Assembly (NCBI RefSeq): GCF_039655745.1
Contig: NZ_JBBYXI010000002.1
Location: 620,001-684,000, forward strand
DNA: 64,000 nucleotides
Direction of reading: 5' to 3'
Source of the DNA: Hohaiivirga grylli
GTDB lineage: Bacteria; Pseudomonadota; Alphaproteobacteria; Rhizobiales; Beijerinckiaceae
The number at the start of each line of letters is the position of its first letter. Within the stretch, counting starts at the first letter, position 1. The translations under genes and the position numbers were made by a program. Below are positions 17,746-25,242 of this stretch, piece by piece. The notes under the pieces are model-generated. The model was not told the DNA's origin, did no database searches, and worked only from the letters and a program-made list of their open reading frames with translations.

Positions 17746-17907
17746 CTAAAAGAATGTTTCATCTACATCAATTTTAGATAAAGCATCATTGATTCCAGCT
17801 AATTCTTCCGCTGTTAATTGAATGTCAGTTGTTCTCAAATTCTCTACTAATCTATGCAACTTCGTCGTGCCGGGAATGGGTATGATATACGGCTTTTGCG
17901 CCAATTC
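17746..17907 (-). pseudogene. Aldo/keto reductase C-terminal remnant
   Basis: Read on the minus strand, this gives about 53 residues beginning ELAQKPYIIPIPGTTKLHR and running through ELTAEELAGIN-like helix text (LTAEELAGINDALSKI) to a TAG at 17746-17748. The text PIPGTTKLHR is the cofactor-binding loop and final helix region of aldo/keto reductases. The first 270 or so residues of the enzyme are missing. The frame is continuous with that of the NTF2-like gene, separated only by its TAG at 17908-17910. It looks like the scar of a deletion that joined the two genes. Confidence 0.82.
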
Positions 17908-18312
17908 CTAAGCGAGAACGGCCTGTGCTACGGCGAAACTATCTTCAAAAAGTCGGAATCGTTTGATCAGCCCGTCCTCAACGATAAAGTCGAAGACAAA
18001 TTCCGTTTCAATAAGCTTACCGGTCTTATTTACACGTGACGCCAATTCGCCAATTGCAACAACCCTGCTTCCAAGAGCTAGGATATCTTTCAGTTCAAAT
18101 TGCTCCGAGGTAATCTCAGTACGAAGTTGGGCGTAAAACTCTGCCACAGCTGACTTGCCGATCTTGCGGCCGATCCATGGCACGACAGATATGTCACCGG
18201 CAACAAACCAGTCAACATCCTCGCTAACCAGCTCCGCAATCTCATCAACTGAGGTTGCGGAACCAATACGGTGGAAAAATTCTTCGATCGTTTTACGGGG
18301 AGAAAGTTGCAT
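17908..18312 (-). CDS. NTF2-like / SnoaL-like protein
   Basis: 134 residues: a helix (PRKTIEEFFHRIGS), then VDEIAELVSEDVDWFVAGD, a GRKIGKSAVAEFYAQL helix and beta strands ending in RFRLFEDSFAVAQAVLA. This is the cone-like NTF2/SnoaL fold used by ketosteroid-isomerase-like enzymes and many proteins of unknown role. It is divergent from a TetR regulator that probably controls it. The C-terminal end borders directly on the aldo/keto reductase remnant, so its last few residues may be recombinant. Confidence 0.85.
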   Translation of the reverse strand: MQLSPRKTIEEFFHRIGSATSVDEIAELVSEDVDWFVAGDISVVPWIGRKIGKSAVAEFYAQLRTEITSEQFELKDILALGSRVVAIGELASRVNKTGKLIETEFVFDFIVEDGLIKRFRLFEDSFAVAQAVLA

Positions 18313-18327
18313 TGTGCCGTGCCTTTA

Positions 18328-18400
18328 TGTAGTCAGAATTAAATAATTTGCTATTACACAGCATAGTGCCGGTCAATCTATATCTGTAGTCAAAATTAAA
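18328..18400. promoter_or_regulatory. Pair of 16-bp direct repeats between the NTF2-like and TetR genes
   Basis: TGTAGTCAGAATTAAA (18328-18343) and TGTAGTCAAAATTAAA (18385-18400) differ at one base and lie 57 bases apart. One is next to the start of each divergent gene (16 bases before the NTF2-like ATG, 13 before the TetR ATG), which fits binding by the TetR protein at both promoters. Confidence 0.5.
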
Positions 18401-18413
18401 GAAATGTGGAATA

Positions 18414-18998
18414 ATGTCACGCGGACGTCCAAGAAGCTTTGATCGTGATATTGCCTTGCACGCCATAATGGAGGTGTTCTGGGCACGCGGTTATGAAGGC
18501 GCACAACTCGTTGATCTAACAAAAGCTATCGGCATTGCACCTCCCAGTTTTTACGCCGCTTTTGGATCGAAAGAGGCGGCATTTATCGAGGTCGTGAAAC
18601 TCTATATTGAGACGGTAGGGGCTGTCCCTATGAACGCCCTGAACAATTCCACGACTCTGCGGGAGGGCGTGCAGGCAATGTTGCTGGCAAGCATCGATGT
18701 TGCTTTGTCGCAGACCCCCGGAGGATGCCTACTGATATTGGGTGTCGTCAACTGCCTGCCCGAAAATGAAGCAGCTCGCAACTGCTTGAAAGAAGCCAGA
18801 CAGGTAACACGAGATTTGATAGTAAAACGCTTAAGACGCGCGAATGCAGAGAACGAACTACCAAAGAAAGCCAATATTTCCCAGATTGCGGCATTCATTC
18901 ATGGGGTCATGCAGATGATTTCATTCCAAGCGCGAGATGGTGCGAGCCGAACAGAGATTGAAGCTTTGATCAATCCGGTACTCAAGGCATTGGATTGA
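18414..18998 (+). CDS. TetR/AcrR-family transcriptional regulator
   Basis: 194 residues. The N-terminal helix-turn-helix is clear: RGRPRSFDRDIALHAIMEVFWARGYEGAQLVDLTKAIGI followed by PPSFYAAFGSKEAAF (residues about 3-60). The ligand-binding part contains TPGGCLLILGVVNC near residue 103, a stretch frequent in the subgroup with C-terminal domains of the TetR_C_33 or similar type. It is divergent from the NTF2-like gene, the usual arrangement of a local repressor. A former aldo/keto reductase beyond it may have belonged to the same regulon. Confidence 0.93.
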   Translation: MSRGRPRSFDRDIALHAIMEVFWARGYEGAQLVDLTKAIGIAPPSFYAAFGSKEAAFIEVVKLYIETVGAVPMNALNNSTTLREGVQAMLLASIDVALSQTPGGCLLILGVVNCLPENEAARNCLKEARQVTRDLIVKRLRRANAENELPKKANISQIAAFIHGVMQMISFQARDGASRTEIEALINPVLKALD

Positions 18999-19121
18999 GC
19001 GACATATTGGCTACAACGTTTTCAAATATTGGTAATAAGGATGCCACAAGCTCATAATCGCGAACACAGCGCGCGACACAATACCAATGCTATTATTCTA
19101 TGATTTGGTCAAATTCTGCAA

Positions 19122-19211
<90 letters not shown>

Positions 19212-19249
19212 GTCTGCTCTAAAGCAGCGCACAATGAATGTGCTGTGCT

Positions 19250-19278
19250 TCTGTAGTCATAACCGAGCTTTTAGGCAA
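19250..19278 (-). promoter_or_regulatory. Possible promoter of tRNA-Ser
   Basis: On the minus strand TTGCCT (19273-19278) and TACAGA (19250-19255) are separated by 17 bases, about 40 bases before the mature tRNA 5' end. Confidence 0.35.
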
Positions 19279-19364
19279 GTCCCTAATCGGAAGATATAAC
19301 ATTTTTCAAAACGGTCTTTTTAGTTTAATTGGCCTGACAGCCCTAAAATCCCTTTAGAAGGTGG

Positions 19365-19676
19365 ATGATGTTTATTCTGATTGATCCTGCGGACAAGCAA
19401 CTGAGATTCATGCCCTCCATGGAAAACGAAGAGATTTTGGGTTTCCTTCAAGATGAAGATATTGAAACCAGACCACTTGGCAAGATGCTCGCAGTAACAG
19501 GAAAAAATGCACAGAAAGCTTTACATAATACGAGAGTGTCTCTGAAAGCAGGTTCCGGCGTTGAGACATTTCACGGACCAATGCTGTTACTTCCACAGGA
19601 AGGCTACTTCTGGGATGAAGAGATCGTACAGAGCCTGATTGACGATCTGGGACACAACATCAGCTTTTCATCATAA
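19365..19676 (+). CDS. Small conserved-looking protein of unknown function
   Basis: 103 residues and a good AAGGTGG ribosome-binding site before the ATG. The sequence is balanced and soluble, with no signal peptide or membrane segment. It begins FILIDPADKQLRF and ends with an acidic helix (DEEIVQSLIDDLGHN). I do not recognise the family. The AT/GC balance and codon pattern are like the neighbours, so it is probably a real gene. It lies between tRNA-Ser and a GlsB-type membrane protein and has no obvious partner. Confidence 0.65.
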   Translation: MMFILIDPADKQLRFMPSMENEEILGFLQDEDIETRPLGKMLAVTGKNAQKALHNTRVSLKAGSGVETFHGPMLLLPQEGYFWDEEIVQSLIDDLGHNISFSS

Positions 19677-19796
19677 TGAGAGCAGAAAACCTTTAAGTAC
19701 TTTACATTCCCCATTATTTTTAAACATCCGTATAATTGAAAGCCACCTTTCCTCCTCTAGGTGTTCTAATCAGTAGTAACCGAAAGGATAAAAGTT

Positions 19797-20045
19797 ATGA
19801 CTGTTGAAAGCCTGATTGTTTTTCTTCTTATTGGTGCAGTAGCCGGCTGGCTCGCCGGTGTTATCGTTAAAGGCTATGGTTTCGGTCTGGTCGGGAATAT
19901 CGTTGTTGGTATTGTCGGCGCATTTATTGCAGGATGGTTATTACCAACTATTGGTTTTGCCTTCGGTTCTGGAGTTTTAGGCGCAATTATCAATGCAACC
20001 CTTGGCGCTGTTATTCTGCTTGTTCTGTTGAAACTGATACGCTAG
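19797..20045 (+). CDS. GlsB/YeaQ/YmgE-family small membrane protein
   Basis: 82 residues in three hydrophobic segments with the family's glycine pattern: AVAGWLAGVIVKG, then NIVVGIVGAFIAGWLLP, then GSGVLGAIINATLGAVILLVLLKLI. This is the transglycosylase-associated (Transgly_assoc) family of stress-induced inner-membrane proteins whose biochemical role is not known. AAGGATAAAAG before the ATG is a good ribosome-binding site. Confidence 0.93.
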   Translation: MTVESLIVFLLIGAVAGWLAGVIVKGYGFGLVGNIVVGIVGAFIAGWLLPTIGFAFGSGVLGAIINATLGAVILLVLLKLIR

Positions 20046-20190
20046 CATTTAAAAAATTATCCTATGCGACAATGTTCGGTATCTCCTAGAATCATAAGAG
20101 CAGATACAATGAATAAATAGACACTTTAAATGCCCAGTCGGGTTCTTTTCAGGCTTCCTTTGTGAGGCCATAACTTTTGGTTTGAAGCTT

Positions 20191-20886
20191 ATGAAGCCTG
20201 AAAGACTGTTATCTTCTTATTATAGTGGCGTGCCTGATTACATGGTTGATGTCTATGACTGGGCCTATGTAAATCCAAAATGGGTTGCCAAACTCGATAA
20301 TAATCTCGTCGTCTGGATTTTGCTGTTTGGTAACGCCAGTCGCCTGATCAAAGCCTATCTCAATGAGATTGATTCTGGCTCGCGTGTCTGGCAGGTCGCC
20401 CATGTTTACGGAGATCAATTACAGCAGTTAGCCCAAAAGATAGGCCCGACCGGTCAACTTGAGCTGACAGATATTACACCCATTCAAATTGAGCACGCAC
20501 ATCAGAAACTGGATGCATACCCGTGGGTAAATATCCAGTGCTGTGATTCAGCGTATTTTAAGAGTTCTGAAAAATTTGATGTCGTTGGTAGCTTCTTCCT
20601 GCTTCACGAAGTGCCAGATGAAAAGAAACGACAGATTATCGACAATATGCTTGAACATGTTGCGGAAGGCGGAAAAGCGGTCTTTATCGATTATCATCGC
20701 CCTGCCCGCTGGCAGCCAATCCGGCAGATATTAAAGCTCGTGAATATTGTTCTGGAACCCTTTGCCTTTTCAATCTGGGATCATGAAATCAAGGATTTCA
20801 CTGGAAAGGCTGACAAGTTTGTCTGGAGCAAGAAAACGTTCTTTGGCGGTGTCTATCAATACACTGTTGCAAAACGTATTGCCTAA
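20191..20886 (+). CDS. rquA: Rhodoquinone biosynthesis protein RquA (methyltransferase-like)
   Basis: 231 residues from the ATG at 20191 (the frame also allows a TTG three codons earlier). It has the methyltransferase fold but with the RquA-specific features I know from Rhodospirillum rubrum: N-terminal YYSGVPDYMVDVYDWAYVNP, the altered SAM-site motif QVAHVYGD (about residues 68-75) in place of the usual ExGxGxG, FFLLHEVPDEKKR (about 135-147) and VFIDYHRP (about 164-171). RquA is needed for rhodoquinone and is reported to turn ubiquinone into rhodoquinone using SAM as amino donor. Rhodoquinone carries electrons to fumarate reductase under low oxygen. The gene is a single transcription unit between a membrane protein and rimO. 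Confidence 0.88.
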   Translation: MKPERLLSSYYSGVPDYMVDVYDWAYVNPKWVAKLDNNLVVWILLFGNASRLIKAYLNEIDSGSRVWQVAHVYGDQLQQLAQKIGPTGQLELTDITPIQIEHAHQKLDAYPWVNIQCCDSAYFKSSEKFDVVGSFFLLHEVPDEKKRQIIDNMLEHVAEGGKAVFIDYHRPARWQPIRQILKLVNIVLEPFAFSIWDHEIKDFTGKADKFVWSKKTFFGGVYQYTVAKRIA

Positions 20887-21165
20887 CAGCCCAACACAAA
20901 ACTCAATAATTCTGGCTAAGCGGCCGTAATAATGCTATGGAACGCGGGAAATACGGGTTCAGAAACAGCTTAAATTAATTGATTTACTGTTCAAAGCATT
21001 GCGCAGCCTGCTATTATTTCGCTGAAACTCAGTCACAATTTATGATATGTGGCTTGGCACCAGTTGCCTCATGAGAGGATATTGGCTGTTTTAGCAACAA
21101 CAGCTTGAATTGATTTGTAATTTACAAAGACGTTCATGAATAATTTCTTGATCAAGGTTCTATAA

Positions 21166-22485
21166 ATGTCCACTGCGGCAGCGCCTAAAATTTCGTTTGT
21201 ATCTCTTGGATGCCCCAAGGCCCTCGTTGACTCCGAGCGTATTATTACGCGCCTGCGTGCTGAAGGATACGAGCTGACAAAGCAGCATCAGGGGGCAGAC
21301 CTTGTTATCGTCAATACCTGCGGCTTTCTAGATAGCGCCAAGCAGGAATCACTTGAGCATATTGGTGAAGCTCTCTCTGAAAACGGCAAGGTTATTGTTA
21401 CAGGGTGCATGGGCGCCCAGCCGGATGAAATTACCAGCCGCTATTCCAACCTTCTGGCGATTACAGGCCCTCAGGCTTACGAGAGCGTTCTGGATGCCGT
21501 TCATAAGGCTGCACCTCCAGCACACGACCCATTCGTTGACCTTGTACCGCCACAGGGTATCAAGCTGACACCACGGCATTATGCCTATCTCAAGATATCA
21601 GAGGGCTGCTCAAACCGCTGCTCATTCTGCATTATTCCGCAACTGCGTGGAGATCTGGTCAGCCGGCCCATCAATGAAGTCCTGCGTGAAGCTGAAAAAC
21701 TGGCGAAAGCTGGCGTTAAAGAACTTCTGGTTATTTCTCAGGATACAAGCGCTTACGGCCTAGATATCAAATACCAGCCACAGCTTTGGCAGGATCGTGA
21801 AATTCGCACGCGCTTCTTTGAATTAGCAAAAGAGCTCGGAGACATGGGTATCTGGGTACGTATGCACTACGTTTACCCCTACCCGCATGTTGACGAAATC
21901 ATCCCGTTAATGGCTGAAGGCAAAATACTTCCGTATCTGGATATTCCTTTCCAGCATGCCTCACCAAATGTTCTCAAGGCCATGAAACGCCCGGGCAATC
22001 AGGAAAAGACACTGGAGCGCATCAAGAAATGGCGTAGTATTTGTCCAGACCTTGCAATCCGCTCCACCTTTATCGTTGGCTTCCCCGGCGAAACCGATGA
22101 AGACTTTGATATGCTGCTGGACTGGATTGAAGATGCTCAGATTGAACGTGCTGGCTGCTTTAAATTTGAACCAGTGAAAGGCGCTGTTGCGAATGATCTG
22201 CCAGGCCTTGTTCCTGAAGAAGTCAAGGAAGAGCGCTGGCATCAGTTTATGCAGACCCAGCAGGAGGTATCTGCCGATCTTCTGGCGCGCAAGGTTGGCA
22301 AGACCTTACCCATCATCATTGATGAAATGGGATCAACAATTGCCAAAGGACGCTCACAATATGATGCTCCCGAGATTGATGGTGTTGTTTATGTGAGAAC
22401 ACCTAAAGCCCTCTCAGCAGGCGATATCGTGAATGTCGAGATTGAAAAATCTGACGAATATGATCTTCACGGCAGGCTCGTCTGA
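21166..22485 (+). CDS. rimO: Ribosomal protein S12 methylthiotransferase RimO
   Basis: 439 residues, the usual length. N-terminal MTTase domain cysteines are C16 (SLGCPKALVDSE), C52 (NTCGF) and C81 (TGCMGA). The radical-SAM cluster is C148-x3-C152-x2-C155 (CSNRCSFC). A TRAM domain occupies the last 65 residues. The text SLGCPKALVDSERI is diagnostic for RimO over MiaB. It thiomethylates Asp of ribosomal protein S12. About 280 bases without other genes lie upstream. Confidence 0.97.
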   Translation: MSTAAAPKISFVSLGCPKALVDSERIITRLRAEGYELTKQHQGADLVIVNTCGFLDSAKQESLEHIGEALSENGKVIVTGCMGAQPDEITSRYSNLLAITGPQAYESVLDAVHKAAPPAHDPFVDLVPPQGIKLTPRHYAYLKISEGCSNRCSFCIIPQLRGDLVSRPINEVLREAEKLAKAGVKELLVISQDTSAYGLDIKYQPQLWQDREIRTRFFELAKELGDMGIWVRMHYVYPYPHVDEIIPLMAEGKILPYLDIPFQHASPNVLKAMKRPGNQEKTLERIKKWRSICPDLAIRSTFIVGFPGETDEDFDMLLDWIEDAQIERAGCFKFEPVKGAVANDLPGLVPEEVKEERWHQFMQTQQEVSADLLARKVGKTLPIIIDEMGSTIAKGRSQYDAPEIDGVVYVRTPKALSAGDIVNVEIEKSDEYDLHGRLV

Positions 22486-22492
22486 GCCTGCC
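22471..22492. terminator. Hairpin spanning the rimO stop, between convergent rimO and pncA
   Basis: A perfect 9-bp stem GGCAGGCTC/GAGCCTGCC with loop GTCT includes the rimO stop codon and ends 3 bases before the pncA stop. No T-run follows on either strand, so it may protect 3' ends rather than terminate by itself. Confidence 0.5.
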
Positions 22493-22494
22493 GA

Positions 22495-23103
22495 TTACAT
22501 GATAACAATGCCCATTTCATCCCACTGATGTCGGGCATGTTCCAGCGAGCCATTTGTATCAATGGCACGACAGGCCTCTTCGATGATGAAGGTATCAAAG
22601 CCTGCCGTTATGGCATCAATGGCCGTCCAGGATACGCAGAAATCAAGTGCAAGACCGGCACAATAAACATTACGGATACCGCGCTCCTGAAGATAACTTG
22701 CCAGACCTGTTCTGGTTGCCCTGTCAGCTTCAAGGAAAGCAGAATAGCTATCAATTGTCGGATGGTGCCCCTTCCGGATCACAAGCTCTGCCTTTGGAAT
22801 GTTCAGCCCAGAAGCGAATTCAGCCCCTCGTTCGCCTTGGATACAATGATCCGGCCATAATATCTGCGGGCCATAATCAAGCTCGATCATCTCGTAAGGC
22901 TGTTTGTCTTCGTGTGATGAAGCAAAGGAGATATGAGCTTCCGGGTGCCAATCCTGTGTCAGGATAACATTCTGAAAACGCTCTGCAAGAAGATTGATGG
23001 GTTCAATAACCTGATCACCTTCTGGAACAGCTAAAGCTCCTCCCGGAAGGAAGTCGTTCTGAATATCGACGACAAGCAAGACACTATCACTTCCATATCG
23101 CAT
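22495..23103 (-). CDS. pncA: Nicotinamidase (pyrazinamidase) PncA
   Basis: 202 residues. The Asp-Lys-Cys triad of the isochorismatase-like fold is complete: D13 in VVDIQNDFLPGG, K111 in IRKGHH and C156 in ALDFCVSWTA. Metal ligands D51, H53 and H86 (DWHPEAH, PDHC) are present. It hydrolyses nicotinamide to nicotinate for NAD salvage in the cytoplasm. GAGAGGAAGATCGT before the ATG is a strong ribosome-binding site. It is downstream of the BMP transporter operon but separated from it by a terminator on the other side, and is convergent with rimO. Confidence 0.95.
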   Translation of the reverse strand: MRYGSDSVLLVVDIQNDFLPGGALAVPEGDQVIEPINLLAERFQNVILTQDWHPEAHISFASSHEDKQPYEMIELDYGPQILWPDHCIQGERGAEFASGLNIPKAELVIRKGHHPTIDSYSAFLEADRATRTGLASYLQERGIRNVYCAGLALDFCVSWTAIDAITAGFDTFIIEEACRAIDTNGSLEHARHQWDEMGIVIM

Positions 23104-23116
23104 ACGATCTTCCTCT

Positions 23117-23151
23117 CAAAAAGAAAAGCGGCCGGTCAATGACCAGCCGCT
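23117..23151 (-). terminator. Terminator of the BMP-transporter operon
   Basis: On the minus strand a stem AGCGGC/GCCGCT extended by GGTC/GACC with one mismatch is followed by TTTTCTTTTT, 35 bases after the BMP-protein stop and just before the pncA start. Confidence 0.82.
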
Positions 23152-23185
23152 CTAGTATATAGAGGCTCAAGCCTGTTTTAAAAGC

Positions 23186-24265
23186 TTATTGAGGAAGTTT
23201 GTCCTCAATACCCTTGACGTAGAAGTTCATGCCAAGGATCTGTTCATCAGACAGAGTGCCTTCACCCTTACATTCAACTTCCTTGCCGGACTGATCAAGA
23301 ACCGGGCACTTGAATGGCTTCAGCTTATGGGAAGCAATAGCGGCTTCTGTTTCTTCAGCCATCTTCTTCACATCATCAGGCATGTTCTTGTAAGGAGACA
23401 TGACAATCATCTTCTTATCCAGACCATCCCATGTGTCTGTAGAAGTCCATTTGCCATCAAGTACAAGCTTTGTACGCTCAATGTAATATTCACTCCAGTC
23501 ATTGACCAAAGCTGTCAGCTGAGCCTTTGGTGCAAACTGCTCCATATCTGAAGCCTGACCGAAACCAAACTTGCCACGGGCTTCTGCTGTCTGAAGCGGA
23601 GCCGGGCTATCTGTGTGCTGGGTAATGACATCAACGTTCTGGTCAAACAGTGCTTTGGCAGCATCAGCTTCCTTGGCTGGATCATACCATGTGTTGGCCC
23701 AGACAACTTTCAGCTTGATATCAGGACGTACGGACTGCGCACCAAGCATATAGGCATTGATACCAGCAACGCATTCCGGAATTGGGAATGCAGCGAGGTA
23801 GCCGATGATACCGGTTTTGGACATCTTGGCAGCAATCTGGCCCTGAATGTAACGGCCTTCATAGAAACGGGCAGCATATGTTGCAACATTCGCAGCACGC
23901 TTATAACCGGTTGCATGTTCGAACTTCACATTCGGATACTTCTTGGCAACCTTCAGTGTTGCTTCCATAAAGCCGAAAGAGTTTGTGAAAATCAGCTTAT
24001 GACCAGTACGGGCAAGCTGTTCAATCGGGCGCTCTGCATCAGCTTCTGAAACACCTTCAACATAAGTTGTTTCGACTTTATCGCCGAGAGCTTTTTCCAG
24101 AGCCTTACGGCCTTCATTATGCTGGTAGCTGTAACCATAGTCACCGATTGGACCAATATAGATAAATCCAACCTTCAACTTTTCTTCAGCGGAAACACCT
24201 GAGCTGGCTGCAAGAGCCATAGCACAAGCACCTGCCAGAGTTGCGAGAGCCCGACGCGTAATCAT
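23186..24265 (-). CDS. BMP-family ABC transporter substrate-binding protein (nucleoside type)
   Basis: 359 residues. A signal peptide (RALATLAGACAMALAASSGVSA, cut before EEKL) sends it to the periplasm. The mature protein is a basic-membrane-protein (PnrA/TmpC-like) periplasmic binding fold: VGFIYIGPIGDYGYSYQHNEGRKAL, NSFGFMEATLKVAKKYPNVKFEHATG and the C-terminal MNFYVKGIEDKLP. BMP proteins of this permease class bind purine or other nucleosides. It is the last gene of the operon ATPase-permease-permease-binding protein; a hairpin before it may let it be expressed at a higher level. Confidence 0.94.
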   Translation of the reverse strand: MITRRALATLAGACAMALAASSGVSAEEKLKVGFIYIGPIGDYGYSYQHNEGRKALEKALGDKVETTYVEGVSEADAERPIEQLARTGHKLIFTNSFGFMEATLKVAKKYPNVKFEHATGYKRAANVATYAARFYEGRYIQGQIAAKMSKTGIIGYLAAFPIPECVAGINAYMLGAQSVRPDIKLKVVWANTWYDPAKEADAAKALFDQNVDVITQHTDSPAPLQTAEARGKFGFGQASDMEQFAPKAQLTALVNDWSEYYIERTKLVLDGKWTSTDTWDGLDKKMIVMSPYKNMPDDVKKMAEETEAAIASHKLKPFKCPVLDQSGKEVECKGEGTLSDEQILGMNFYVKGIEDKLPQ

Positions 24266-24309
24266 TTACATTTCCCTTTCCAGAAGGATTGCCACACACA
24301 TAAACAACA

Positions 24310-24330
24310 TGAGGGGAATAACGCCCCTCA
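24310..24330 (-). promoter_or_regulatory. Intercistronic hairpin between permease and BMP genes
   Basis: TGAGGGG/CCCCTCA with a 7-base loop overlaps the permease stop. No T-run follows in the minus direction, so it may be an mRNA-stabilising element that raises the amount of binding protein over membrane components. Confidence 0.4.
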
Positions 24331-25242
24331 TCGATCAGTAATATACGGATTACCAAGCGAGCCCGGGCCGCCGGCATTACGCCCATGCACCCAAGCCAGA
24401 ATGACCAGCACAACAATTGTTACAACATAAGGAACACTGCTCAACAGCTGAGACGGAATACCAAGCTGAGCCGCCTGCGCATGAAGCTGCAATACGCTGG
24501 CAGCACCAAAGATATACGCACCAACAACCAGCCATACAGGACGCCAAGCCGCGAAGACGACGAGCAGAACGGCAATCCAGCCCTTGCTTGCCGTAATATT
24601 GGCGGCCCAGAAGCCTGTGTAGACAAGAGACAGATATACCCCTGCAAGACCAGAGCACGCCCCACCAAAAAGAATGGCACCTAAACGAATACGGCGGACG
24701 GGCAAGCCCAGAGCCTGAGCGGAAACATGGTTCTCACCAACGGAGCGCAGCATAAGCCCTAAACGCGTTCTAGACAGAAACCATGCAACCAGAACAGTCA
24801 GAATAATGGACACATAAACAAAGATATCATGTGAAAACAGAGCTTTGCCGATAAATGGAATGTCACTGAGAAACGGTATCTCTGTTGGTGCAATCTGAAT
24901 GCGGCGTAATCCAACAAAACGATTACCAATCATCCCGGCAACACCAAGGCCAAAGATTGTCAGAGCCAGACCACAGCCAACCTGATTGGCTGCGAACCCC
25001 AGAACAGCAAGAGCAAAGACAGCAGCAGTCAGCATACCGGCCAACATACCAACCAATACGCCAATGGCATTTGAATCAAAAGTGATTGCTGCAGCAAAGC
25101 CACAAGCGGCACCCATTGCCATCATGCCTTCAACACCAAGGTTAAGGACACCTGCTCTCTCAGTTACAAGCTCACCAAGGGCAGCAAGGAGAAAAGGCGT
25201 TGAAGCCGTAACAATCGTAAAGAGAACGAGCTCATAAGACAT
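24328..25242 (-). CDS. ABC transporter permease (BMP/nucleoside type), second permease
   Basis: 304 residues with about eight to nine hydrophobic segments. It has the branched-chain/BPD_transp_2 permease signature: VTERAGVLNLGVEGMMAMGA near residue 26 and the EAA-like loop SVGENHVSAQALGLPVRRIR near 168. It forms a heterodimeric membrane channel with the neighbouring 356-residue permease. Its ATG overlaps the upstream gene's TAA (TAATG), so the two are coupled. Confidence 0.94.
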   Translation of the reverse strand: MSYELVLFTIVTASTPFLLAALGELVTERAGVLNLGVEGMMAMGAACGFAAAITFDSNAIGVLVGMLAGMLTAAVFALAVLGFAANQVGCGLALTIFGLGVAGMIGNRFVGLRRIQIAPTEIPFLSDIPFIGKALFSHDIFVYVSIILTVLVAWFLSRTRLGLMLRSVGENHVSAQALGLPVRRIRLGAILFGGACSGLAGVYLSLVYTGFWAANITASKGWIAVLLVVFAAWRPVWLVVGAYIFGAASVLQLHAQAAQLGIPSQLLSSVPYVVTIVVLVILAWVHGRNAGGPGSLGNPYITDR

